From JAJYLM01 sp964547905 (GTDB taxonomy: Bacteria; JAMCPX01), in NCBI GenBank assembly GCA_964547905.1, contig CAZJPN010000036.1, positions 1 through 64,000 on the forward strand: a stretch of DNA of 64,000 nt, given 5' to 3'. Made by a program: the position numbers and the translations under genes. The notes under the pieces are model-generated. The model saw only the letters and a list, made by a program, of their open reading frames with translations. It was not told the DNA's origin and searched no databases. Shown one piece after another: positions 36,005-44,071 of the stretch (position 1 is the first letter of the stretch; the number at the start of each line of letters is the position of its first letter).

Positions 36005-36460
36005 ATGATAGAGGGTGTTAGAATAAAAACCTTGAAGGTTATATGTGATGAGCGCGGCAGGCTTATGGAAATACTCCGTTCCGATGATGAACTTTTTACA
36101 AAATTCGGACAGGTTTATATGACGACGGCATACCCCGGTGTAGTAAAGGCATGGCATTACCATAAATATCAAACGGATAATATGAGCGTGGTGAAAGGCA
36201 TAATGAAGATCGTACTCTACGATGACAGAGAAGGTTCAAAAACAAAGGGAGAGCTAAACCAGTTTTTCGTGGGCGAGCATAATCCAATACTCGTTTCCAT
36301 ACCCGAGATGGTTTATCATGGGTTCAAGTGTATAAGTGAGACGGAGGCAATTGTTATCAATATACCAACGAACATATTTAATTATAAACAGCCCGATGAA
36401 TACAGGATCGATCCTCACAAAAACGATATACCGTACGACTGGTCCAGAAAGGATGGATAA
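36005..36460 (+). CDS. dTDP-4-dehydrorhamnose 3,5-epimerase-like cupin (RmlC family)
   Basis: The 151-residue protein has the RmlC cupin core: ITLKV-like start (VRIKTLKVICDERGRLMEI), GVVKAWHYHKYQTDNM with the catalytic-region His, and IPEMVYHGFKCISETEAIVIN. It is about 30 residues shorter than classical RmlC (about 180), matching a short branch of the family. Position between rmlA and rmlB supports a role in dTDP-rhamnose synthesis; a 3-epimerase for another dTDP sugar is possible. Confidence 0.82.
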   Translation: MIEGVRIKTLKVICDERGRLMEILRSDDELFTKFGQVYMTTAYPGVVKAWHYHKYQTDNMSVVKGIMKIVLYDDREGSKTKGELNQFFVGEHNPILVSIPEMVYHGFKCISETEAIVINIPTNIFNYKQPDEYRIDPHKNDIPYDWSRKDG

Positions 36461-36472
36461 TAAAGACGTATA

Positions 36473-37501
36473 ATGAAGCTACTCGTTACCGGTGGTGCTG
36501 GATTTATAGGCTCTAATTTTATACTCTACATGTTGGAACACCATCAGGATTATGACATTATTAATCTTGATAAGCTTACCTATGCAGGTAATCTCGAGAA
36601 TCTTAAGTCCGCCGCGGCCAATAAACGTTATTTCTTTATCAAGGGTGATATAGCTGATGCAAAGCTTGTCAGCGATATAATGGATAAGGGTGTAGATGCT
36701 GTAATAAACTTTGCTGCAGAGTCCCACGTGGACAGGAGCATACTTGAACCTGCATCCTTCATAAAGACGAATGTGCTGGGCACACAAATACTGCTTGATA
36801 TTGCAAAGGAAAAGCATATCTCGCGATTTGTTCAGATCTCGACAGATGAGGTTTATGGGTCCCTTGGTGCAACAGGCAGGTTTTCAGAGACAACGTGTCT
36901 GCATCCCAATAGTCCTTACTCAGCAAGTAAGGCCTCTGCGGATATGATTGTGCTTGCCTATCATGCGACCTTTCATACGCCTGTCTTAATAACAAGAACA
37001 TCGAATAATTATGGTCCATATCAGTTTCCGGAGAAGCTTCTTCCTCTTGCAATCACGAACCTGCTTGAGGGAGAACAGATCCCAATATATGGAGATGGAT
37101 TGAATATAAGGGACTGGATCTTTGTTATGGATAATGCTGAGGCGATAGATATTGTTTTGCATAAGGGCAAAGAAGGTGAGGTTTACAATATCGGAGCAGG
37201 ATGCGAGAGTACAAATATATCCTTAATCAAGACCGTCGTAAAGCTCATGGACAAACCTGAATCGCTGATAACCTATGTCAAAGACAGACCGGGTCATGAT
37301 AAAAGATACGCCATAGACCCCTCGAAGATTATGACTCGGCTTGGTTGGTTTCCTCACACCTCGCTTGAAGAAGGATTGGCAATAACTGTAGACTGGTATT
37401 TAAACAATCGAGATTGGTGGAAGAGGGTTAAGTCGGGCGAGTATCTCAAGTACTATGAGCAAAACTATTCAACAAAAGGATTGCAGACAGAGCGAAGATG
37501 A
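36473..37501 (+). CDS. rfbB: dTDP-glucose 4,6-dehydratase
   Basis: The 342-residue extended SDR has the NAD motif TGGAGFIGSNF, ISTDEVYGSLG with the catalytic Thr-Asp-Glu triad, YSASKA (YxxxK) and NNYGPYQFPEKLLP. It converts dTDP-glucose to dTDP-4-keto-6-deoxyglucose. It overlaps rfbD by 4 bp (ATGA). Confidence 0.96.
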   Translation: MKLLVTGGAGFIGSNFILYMLEHHQDYDIINLDKLTYAGNLENLKSAAANKRYFFIKGDIADAKLVSDIMDKGVDAVINFAAESHVDRSILEPASFIKTNVLGTQILLDIAKEKHISRFVQISTDEVYGSLGATGRFSETTCLHPNSPYSASKASADMIVLAYHATFHTPVLITRTSNNYGPYQFPEKLLPLAITNLLEGEQIPIYGDGLNIRDWIFVMDNAEAIDIVLHKGKEGEVYNIGAGCESTNISLIKTVVKLMDKPESLITYVKDRPGHDKRYAIDPSKIMTRLGWFPHTSLEEGLAITVDWYLNNRDWWKRVKSGEYLKYYEQNYSTKGLQTERR

Positions 37502-38361
37502 TAGCCCCTAAGGTTGTTATTATAGGTGCCGGTGGTATGCTTGCCACAGCATTGGAACAGGTACTGAGCCATGCATCAAGCTTGATGGCTCTTCCAGAAA
37601 GTCAGCTCGATATAACGGATAAGGATGCTGTCATCGGGTTAATCAAGAAAACAAAACCGGATGTCATTATCAATGCAGCAGCTTATACGGCTGTTGATAA
37701 CTGTGAGACCGATAGAGAAAGAGCAATGCTGGTAAACGGTACTTCAGTTGGCTATCTTGCACGGGCTTCACAGATGACAGGGGCAAGACTTATTCATATG
37801 AGCACCGATTATATCTTTGATGGAGAGAAAGAAGGTCCATACACAGAGAACGACAAGCCTAATCCCATTTCAGTATACGGTCAATCCAAGCTTATGGGAG
37901 AACAGGAACTCTTACGCTTTACACAGAATTATATAATCATAAGGACACAATGGTTGTATGGAGGAAATGGCAAAAATTTTGTTGATACGATTGTTCAGCT
38001 TGCACAGCAAAAAGATGAGCTAAAGGTTGTTGATGACCAGTACGGCAGCCCGACTTATACGAAAGACCTTGCCACTGTTGTTCAGTGGTTTGTTGAGCAC
38101 ATTGACATTGACAGTAGGATCCTCAATTTTTCAAACGAAGGTATTGTTTCATGGTTTGGATTTGCGCGTGAAATATTAAAACTTGCAGGCATAAAAACGA
38201 AGATCATACCAGTTGATTCCGGTGCGTTTCCAAGACCTGCAAAAAGACCTCACAATTCTGCATTGGACAAAACAGCGATCAAACGGATTACAAGGATTGA
38301 CATAAGGCCATGGTATGATGCACTGTATGAATACATGAAAAATACGGAAAGGATACGATAA
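37498..38361 (+). CDS. rfbD: dTDP-4-dehydrorhamnose reductase
   Basis: The 287-residue reductase has IIGAGGMLATALEQ as nucleotide motif (the family's usual GQxGxxGxxL varies here), VIINAAAYTAVDNCETD, MSTDYIFDGEKEGPYTENDKPNPISVYGQSK (read as the conserved STDYVFDG and YGxxK blocks) and IIRTQWLYGG. It completes dTDP-L-rhamnose. Four-base overlap with rfbB indicates coupling. Confidence 0.94.
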   Translation: MIAPKVVIIGAGGMLATALEQVLSHASSLMALPESQLDITDKDAVIGLIKKTKPDVIINAAAYTAVDNCETDRERAMLVNGTSVGYLARASQMTGARLIHMSTDYIFDGEKEGPYTENDKPNPISVYGQSKLMGEQELLRFTQNYIIIRTQWLYGGNGKNFVDTIVQLAQQKDELKVVDDQYGSPTYTKDLATVVQWFVEHIDIDSRILNFSNEGIVSWFGFAREILKLAGIKTKIIPVDSGAFPRPAKRPHNSALDKTAIKRITRIDIRPWYDALYEYMKNTERIR

Positions 38362-38365
38362 CACA

Positions 38366-38430
38366 AAATTCAACATTAAATATTAAAAATTCAAGATTCA
38401 AAAAATTAAAGATGAGAAATTCAAGACTCA
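38366..38430. repeat. Spacer repeat related to the glyQ minisatellite
   Basis: The gap before ugd is filled with variants of AAATTCAAGATTCAAAAAATTAAAG, closely resembling the AGATTCAAAATTAAAGATTC text inside glyQ at 28668-28838. Here it is not translated. Confidence 0.65.
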
Positions 38431-38442
38431 AAGGAGATTAGC

Positions 38443-39741
38443 GTGAAGCTTACTATTATAGGAACGGGCTATGTAGGGCTTGTTACGGGTGCGTGCTTTG
38501 CCGACAGCGGCAACGATGTTATCTGTATAGATATCGATAAAAAAAAGATTGATTTCCTTAAAAAGGGGGTTGTTCCAATATACGAGCCTGGCTTAAAAGA
38601 ACTTATACAGAAGAATCATAAAGAAGGTAGATTGGAGTTTACAACGGATATGAAGAATGCTGTCCGGAGATCAAGCATTATATTTATTGCCGTCGGTACA
38701 CCTTCCGATCATAACGGAGCAACGGACCTCGGTGCAATAAAAGCGGTTGCGAGGGATATCGGCAGGTATATGAACGAGCATAAAATTATTGTTACAAAAA
38801 GCACGGTTCCCGTAGGAACCGCCGATGTGATCAAGAAAATTATAGCCAAAGAAACGGGTCTTCAATTTGATGTCGCTTCAAACCCGGAGTTTTTAAAAGA
38901 AGGTGCTGCAATAGATGATTTTATGAAACCGGATCGCGTTGTCGTGGGTGTAGAGAATGAAAAGGCAGGTGATATTCTACGATCACTGTACGAACCGTTC
39001 ACACGCACAGGGAATCCAATCATCGTTACAGATATAAGAAGTTCTGAGATGATAAAGTATGCTGCAAATGCAATGCTGGCAACAAAGATCTCATTTATAA
39101 ATGAAATTGCGAATCTGTGTACCATTACAGGTGCAAACATCGATGATGTGAGAAAGGGTATAGGTTATGATAATCGTATAGGTCACCTTTTTCTCTTTCC
39201 CGGAGTGGGATACGGTGGATCGTGTTTTCCGAAGGACGTAAAAAGTATAATACATGTCGGGAAACGATATGGTTATGGCATGGATTTATTATCTGCGGTT
39301 GATCGCGTAAATAACAACCAAAAGGCATTGATGCCCATTGTAATAAAAAGGCATTTTAAAGGTAAGTTGAAGGGCAAGCGGCTGGCAGTATGGGGGCTCG
39401 CATTTAAGCCAAAGACAGACGATATACGGGAGGCCCCGTCCATTGTAATTATAAATGCTCTGTTAAAAGCCGGGGCACTCGTCGTAGCCCATGACCCGGA
39501 GGCAATTCAGAATATAAAAGCTATGTTCGGCAACAGGATTAAGTACGCCGAGGATATGTACACCGCTCTCAAAGACGCAGATGGACTTGTGCTCGTTACC
39601 GAGTGGAACGAGTACAGAAAGCCCGATTTCGAAAGAATGTTAAGATTGATGAAGGGAAAAGTGATCTTTGATGGAAGGAATATCTTTGACAAACAACAGC
39701 TTTTGGATATTGGTTTTGAATATTACGGTATAGGAAGGTAG
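38443..39741 (+). CDS. ugd: UDP-glucose 6-dehydrogenase
   Basis: The 432-residue enzyme starts at GTG with AAGGAG 7 nt upstream. It has GTGYVGLVTGACFAD (NAD motif), VTKSTVPVGTAD, NPEFLKEGAAIDDFMKPDRVVVG and GVGYGGSCFPKDVKS with the catalytic Cys. It oxidises UDP-glucose to UDP-glucuronate, the substrate of the next enzyme. Confidence 0.96.
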   Translation: MKLTIIGTGYVGLVTGACFADSGNDVICIDIDKKKIDFLKKGVVPIYEPGLKELIQKNHKEGRLEFTTDMKNAVRRSSIIFIAVGTPSDHNGATDLGAIKAVARDIGRYMNEHKIIVTKSTVPVGTADVIKKIIAKETGLQFDVASNPEFLKEGAAIDDFMKPDRVVVGVENEKAGDILRSLYEPFTRTGNPIIVTDIRSSEMIKYAANAMLATKISFINEIANLCTITGANIDDVRKGIGYDNRIGHLFLFPGVGYGGSCFPKDVKSIIHVGKRYGYGMDLLSAVDRVNNNQKALMPIVIKRHFKGKLKGKRLAVWGLAFKPKTDDIREAPSIVIINALLKAGALVVAHDPEAIQNIKAMFGNRIKYAEDMYTALKDADGLVLVTEWNEYRKPDFERMLRLMKGKVIFDGRNIFDKQQLLDIGFEYYGIGR

Positions 39742-39747
39742 GTTACT

Positions 39748-40683
39748 TTGAATAAAAAGATTGCAATAACCGGTGGCGCCGGATTTATAGGTTCACATTT
39801 GTGCGAATATTTTCTTGCAAAGTCTTATGAGGTGTTTTGTGTGGATAATCTGATAACAGGCTCTTTGGACAATATATCGCATCTGTTTGGTACGAAAGAA
39901 TTTGTTTTTATGAATCACGATATTGCAAATTATATACATATTCCAGGCAAGATAGATTATGTACTTAACTTTGCATCACCTGCAAGCCCCATTGATTACC
40001 TCGAACATCCGATAGAAACGCTGAAAGTAGGTTCCCTTGGAACTCATAAGTCCATAGGTCTTGCAAAGGATAAAGGTGCACGATATTTCCTTGCCTCAAC
40101 ATCTGAGGTTTATGGAGATCCGCTCGTCAATCCGCAGCCGGAAACATACTGGGGGAATGTTAATTCCGTTGGACCGCGCAGTGTTTATGATGAGGCTAAG
40201 CGTTTCGCAGAGGCAATGACCATGGCTTACCACAGGTTTCATAATATCGATGTAAGGATTGTAAGGATTTTTAACACCTATGGCCCCCGTATGCGTTTAA
40301 ATGATGGACGTGTTGTCCCTAATTTCGTTATGCAGGCACTGCACAATGAACCTTTGACCGTTTATGGCGATGGTTCTCAAACAAGGAGCTTTTGCTATGT
40401 TTCCGATCTGGTTGAAGGTATATACAAGCTTTTAATGTCCGATTATGTCGGTCCGGTAAATCTTGGTAATCCGGAGGAATGGAAGATTATTGATTTTGCA
40501 AAGCATATCATAGAGCTTTCAAGATCAAAAAGTGAGATCGTATATAAGCCTTTGCCTCAGGACGATCCAAAGCAGAGAAGACCCGATATAACGCTCGCAA
40601 AGAAGCTGCTCGGTTGGGAACCGAAGGTTAAACTGGATGAGGGCTTGAAAACAACGCTGGATTACTTCATAAAGAAGAAATAA
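39748..40683 (+). CDS. UDP-glucuronate decarboxylase (UDP-xylose synthase)
   Basis: The 311-residue extended SDR starts at TTG with AGGAAGGTAGG upstream. It has ITGGAGFIGSHLCEYF, NFASPASPIDYLEHPIETLKVG (a hallmark of UXS enzymes), STSEVYGDPLVNPQPE, VYDEAKRFAE (YxxxK) and NTYGPRMRLNDGRVVPNF. It turns the product of ugd into UDP-xylose for an envelope polysaccharide. It ends the nucleotide-sugar operon at a strong bidirectional hairpin. Confidence 0.93.
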   Translation: MNKKIAITGGAGFIGSHLCEYFLAKSYEVFCVDNLITGSLDNISHLFGTKEFVFMNHDIANYIHIPGKIDYVLNFASPASPIDYLEHPIETLKVGSLGTHKSIGLAKDKGARYFLASTSEVYGDPLVNPQPETYWGNVNSVGPRSVYDEAKRFAEAMTMAYHRFHNIDVRIVRIFNTYGPRMRLNDGRVVPNFVMQALHNEPLTVYGDGSQTRSFCYVSDLVEGIYKLLMSDYVGPVNLGNPEEWKIIDFAKHIIELSRSKSEIVYKPLPQDDPKQRRPDITLAKKLLGWEPKVKLDEGLKTTLDYFIKKK

Positions 40684-40686
40684 GTC

Positions 40687-40734
40687 CCGAAAAAGTTCAA
40701 TAAGGAAGCAAACTTCCTTATTGAACTTTTTCGG
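40687..40734. terminator. Bidirectional intrinsic terminator between UXS and pfkA
   Basis: A perfect 22-bp stem (40687-40708 with 40713-40734) and 4-nt loop lies between convergent genes. The outer part is A-rich on the left and T-rich on the right, so it can end transcription from both sides. Confidence 0.85.
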
Positions 40735-40748
40735 ACAAGGGCCATCCT

Positions 40749-41708
40749 TTATGTGCAGAGCAGACCCATGATATTAATAAGGTCCTTGTTGATCGGTTTT
40801 ACCTTGCTGACTGCCTCCTCAAAAGGCGTAAACGTGATTTCATCTTTGACCAGCCCTACCATCTTCCCGCTGCCGCCGTTTTTTAGAAAATCTACCGCAT
40901 GATAGCCGAATCTTGATGCAAGCAGGCGGTCAAACACGCTCGGTGATCCTCCTCTCTGAATATGCCCGAGGACTGTTACCCTTGTTTCAAACCCTATCTC
41001 ATCTCTGAGGTCTTTCTCTATCTGGAAAGCACTTGTTGCGCCCTCTGCAACAATGATAATACTGTTTGTCCGTTTCTGTTCATACCGTTTTCTCAGCCCC
41101 TCTGCCACGGCTTTTATATTGTAAGGTACCTCCGGGACAATTGCGAATTCAGCACCGCTTGCCATTGCTGACATTAATGCAAGATAGCCGGATTCCCTTC
41201 CCATCACCTCTATAATAAAAGCCCTTTCATGGGATGAAGCAGTGTCCTTTATCTTATCAATGGCCTGAACAATGGTATTCAATGCCGTATCAACACCGAT
41301 TGCCATATCGGTTCCGTAAAGGTCATTATCGATGGAGCCGGGGATCCCGACTGTTTTTACACCCATCTTGTGCAGCCTCAGAGCTCCTGTCAGGGAACCA
41401 TTTCCCCCGATTATTATAAGCGCATCAATATTGTGCTTGGTGAGCATATTTACGGCCTTTTGCCTGCCTTCTTCTCGCAGGAATTCCTTTGATCGCGCAG
41501 TCTGGAGTATTGTCCCGCCGAACTGCATGACACCGCTTACACTCCTGGAGTCAAGAACACGAATTTCTTCGTTGATCAGGCCTGAATAGCCCCTGAGTAT
41601 ACCTACGACATCCCAACCCAGAGAAATTGCCGTTCTTACGGCTGCTCTTATGGCCGAATTCATGCCGGGTGAATCCCCGCCGCTTGTCAGAATTCCGATC
41701 TTTTTCAT
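40749..41708 (-). CDS. pfkA: 6-phosphofructokinase
   Basis: The 319-residue enzyme begins MKKIGILTSGGDSPGMN, with AAGGAG 9 nt upstream of the ATG at 41708. PGSIDND has Gly where pyrophosphate-dependent enzymes have Lys (PKT), and GGNGS keeps the Gly that marks ATP use, so an ATP-dependent enzyme is predicted. The motif reads GGNGS where E. coli has GGDGS. MGRESGYLALMSAMASGAE and GHIQRGGSP are also present. Confidence 0.93.
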   Translation of the reverse strand: MKKIGILTSGGDSPGMNSAIRAAVRTAISLGWDVVGILRGYSGLINEEIRVLDSRSVSGVMQFGGTILQTARSKEFLREEGRQKAVNMLTKHNIDALIIIGGNGSLTGALRLHKMGVKTVGIPGSIDNDLYGTDMAIGVDTALNTIVQAIDKIKDTASSHERAFIIEVMGRESGYLALMSAMASGAEFAIVPEVPYNIKAVAEGLRKRYEQKRTNSIIIVAEGATSAFQIEKDLRDEIGFETRVTVLGHIQRGGSPSVFDRLLASRFGYHAVDFLKNGGSGKMVGLVKDEITFTPFEEAVSKVKPINKDLINIMGLLCT

Positions 41709-41788
41709 AGATAACATCTCCTTCTCTTCGTTTCTACTTTATATCCAGGCGTTTTACAAGCAATCCGGTTATTGAATTTTCTCTTTAG

Positions 41789-41857
41789 CCCCGTTGGAAA
41801 GTTGATATACAATGTGTTTGGGCGGAAATAGATGCTCCACAACATTTTCTAACGGGG
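41789..41857. repeat. MITE-like repeat, copy A
   Basis: A 69-bp element starts CCCCGTTGGAAAG and ends TTTTCTAACGGGG, near-perfect inverted ends shared with copies at 47804 and 56742. Its right end touches the -35 box of the next gene. Confidence 0.65.
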
Positions 41858-41885
41858 TTGACAATTATCGGATTTTTTTTATATT
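41858..41885 (+). promoter_or_regulatory. Promoter of the HAD phosphatase gene, leaderless geometry
   Basis: A perfect TTGACA (41858-41863) is followed after 16 nt by TATATT (41880-41885). The ATG at 41894 begins 8 nt after the -10 box. No Shine-Dalgarno exists. The -35 starts at the base after the repeat ends. Confidence 0.6.
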
Positions 41886-41893
41886 GTTTATTC

Positions 41894-42634
41894 ATGTATG
41901 ATTTAGAGGAACTGAAAATATCTTTAAAAGATGTAGAAATTATAGCGACTGATGTGGATGATACGCTTACGATAAGTGGTATTCTTACATCGGATGTTAT
42001 AAAGGCTATTGAATATTTAAACAATGCGGGCAAGAAGGTTATACTTGTTACAGGAAGATCCGGAGGTGCATGTACCACACTTTCACAGTATCTTCCGGTT
42101 GAAATGGTTATTGCCGAGAACGGCGGGGTTGTTATAAAAGATCATGATATAAAAACCATTGACCTTCCGGCAAATCATACCGCAATGCTGCACAAATGTT
42201 TCGACAGTATACATAAAATGTTTCCACATATAAAACAGGCTCAGGATAATCCCTTCAGGCTTACCGACTTATCAATGGATAACCATTCGATCCAAGAATT
42301 GGATATAAACAACATAAAAAATATTGCAGTGTCTTATGGATTTACGATAGTCGTAAGTTCCGTACAAACACATATACTTTCGCCTCTATGCAGCAAGGGG
42401 GGCACACTAAAATCAATAGTCAATGATAGGAAAACAGTTACTATAGGAGATTCTGCCAATGATGAATCTATGTTTGACCCGGAGTTGTTTCCGTTGTCTG
42501 TCGGTGTCGCAAATATTAAGGATTATTTCGGTATGATAAAATATAAACCACGGTGGATCATGTCAAAAAAGCAAGGATATGGTTTCATTGAGTTTGTAGA
42601 CATCTTAAAATCAATAAATTATTTAAATACTTGA
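41894..42634 (+). CDS. HAD-superfamily hydrolase (Cof / sucrose-phosphatase-like)
   Basis: The 246-residue protein has HAD motif I DVDDTLT, motif II VTGRSG, a conserved Lys region (LCSKGGTLKSIV) and motif IV GDSANDESMF, with a C2-type cap of about 100 residues between motifs II and III. Such enzymes dephosphorylate sugar phosphates or phosphoglycolate. The frame is open from TTG 41858, but that codon is the -35 box of the promoter, so the ATG at 41894 is chosen. The substrate is unknown. Confidence 0.85.
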   Translation: MYDLEELKISLKDVEIIATDVDDTLTISGILTSDVIKAIEYLNNAGKKVILVTGRSGGACTTLSQYLPVEMVIAENGGVVIKDHDIKTIDLPANHTAMLHKCFDSIHKMFPHIKQAQDNPFRLTDLSMDNHSIQELDINNIKNIAVSYGFTIVVSSVQTHILSPLCSKGGTLKSIVNDRKTVTIGDSANDESMFDPELFPLSVGVANIKDYFGMIKYKPRWIMSKKQGYGFIEFVDILKSINYLNT

Positions 42635-42657
42635 CATTTAAAATCTAATATTATAAC
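42631..42657 (+). promoter_or_regulatory. Candidate promoter of the barrel/LytR_C gene
   Basis: TTGACA (42631-42636) overlaps the HAD stop codon and is followed after 15 nt by TATAAC (42652-42657). A strong GGAGGGAGAG ribosome site precedes the ATG at 42686, so this transcript has a normal leader. Confidence 0.4.
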
Positions 42658-42685
42658 CATAAAATATATTTAATGGAGGGAGAGC

Positions 42686-43918
42686 ATGAAACACTCAATA
42701 TTTTTGACGATAATGGTTAGTTTGTTGTTAGCTGGTAATGTGTTGGCAGCTATGCCATCGGATAGTGGAGGGAGTGGGCTTATTGTTACGAGGACCCCTG
42801 ATGTTTTGTCAAGAAATGCATGGAATGTCAGTGCTTTTTTCGGCTACACAGCGCATTATACTCCGTCAGATTATGGGTATCCAGCAGGTTACAATAGGGA
42901 TTGGGCTGACACAAACGTATCAGGCATATTTAACTATGGGTTTTTGGATAATTTGGAGGGTGGTATTGTATTTCCTGTAGATATTAGTGGAGGGCCGAAG
43001 TTAGAAAGCGGCATACAAAACGTAGATGTACTTGGTAAGTACAGATTTTTAAACGGGGAAACGACGCCAATCTCTTTAGCTGCGACATTAGTAGTAGGGA
43101 TCCCTTCTGCAAGCACAGGTAGTGTTCTTGGTAGTGGTGATACGAATGTTGGTATAGAGGCTGATTTTGGATACAGAATAGCTGGAAGCGAAAGAAATAT
43201 GCTCTATTGGGATGTGGGATTTAAACAGGGTGATTATTTTGACAAGGCACAGCCAGCGAAAGGATATCAGTATGTTCCGATAATTCTAGCGTCATTAAGT
43301 TATGAGTACGCTATTCTGCTTGAAAAAGCATACATCAGTGTAGAATTCGTTGGACAGGCTGCCAATCCCGGTACAAGTTCTGGCTCTACAGATATTCTTC
43401 CCGGAGATGAAGACCTTTACGGATTAGTGGGAATCAGATATCTTCCGACAAGGTTTATAGCTTTGACGCTTGGTGGGGGAGGAGGGTTGCCCGACCCTGT
43501 CCGAACAGATACCAATTATCTTGCCACAATAGGTGTTTCTTATTTATTTAACCAAACTAAAAGCGAAGCGAGTGGATTCGTATATCAAAAGGCATCCTTA
43601 CCGAAGCCTGAGAAGCCGGCTGGTATGGCGACTGAACCAAAAATTGTTGTTGTGAATGGTTGCTCCTCAGGGGATAAATCCCAATTCTTTGCACAAAAAA
43701 TAAAATCATCCGGTTTTAATGTCATAGAAGTGGGCAGAGCTCCTACACTTAATTATAATGACTCTGTTGTTATATTTAGCGACCCATATTACAGCCAGGC
43801 AGTGAATATTTTACGCTTGATTCCCGGGAGTGAAAAATTGGCAAAATCAAAAGTAAAAAATCCTGCTTATGATATATATGTTGTAATAGGATGCAGTGGT
43901 GTTGCAAACGCAAAATAA
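42686..43918 (+). CDS. Predicted outer-membrane beta-barrel protein with C-terminal LytR_C domain
   Basis: The 410-residue protein has a signal peptide (MKHSIFLTIMVSLLLAGNVLAA, cut after AxA). Then come about 270 residues of alternating, aromatic-rich strands (WNVSAFFGYTAHY, NLEGGIVFPVDISGG, GIRYLPTRFIALTLGGGGG) like transporter or porin-type barrels. From about residue 319 to the end it matches the LytR_C domain (IVVVNGCSSGDKSQFFAQKIKSSGF... ending VVIGCSG), found on cell-wall-linked LytR-CpsA-Psr and other envelope proteins. The combination is unusual. Probably it spans the outer membrane and presents the LytR_C domain in the periplasm. Confidence 0.75.
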   Translation: MKHSIFLTIMVSLLLAGNVLAAMPSDSGGSGLIVTRTPDVLSRNAWNVSAFFGYTAHYTPSDYGYPAGYNRDWADTNVSGIFNYGFLDNLEGGIVFPVDISGGPKLESGIQNVDVLGKYRFLNGETTPISLAATLVVGIPSASTGSVLGSGDTNVGIEADFGYRIAGSERNMLYWDVGFKQGDYFDKAQPAKGYQYVPIILASLSYEYAILLEKAYISVEFVGQAANPGTSSGSTDILPGDEDLYGLVGIRYLPTRFIALTLGGGGGLPDPVRTDTNYLATIGVSYLFNQTKSEASGFVYQKASLPKPEKPAGMATEPKIVVVNGCSSGDKSQFFAQKIKSSGFNVIEVGRAPTLNYNDSVVIFSDPYYSQAVNILRLIPGSEKLAKSKVKNPAYDIYVVIGCSGVANAK

Positions 43919-44071
43919 ATAATATATAAGAAAAAGAAACAGCAAGAGAAAAAACTTTACTTTTAAAAAATATTGTTTACAATATACTTTAACAAATAAA
44001 GGCGGAAAGCCTTTTAACCGAAAGTAAATGTTACAACCTTGTAAAAACATTATGTAAGAAGGTAGATACAA

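Noticed and set aside
43998..44013. Hairpin in the rho leader as a riboswitch
   Set aside because: It is a short stem without a conserved aptamer. At most it is a weak attenuator.
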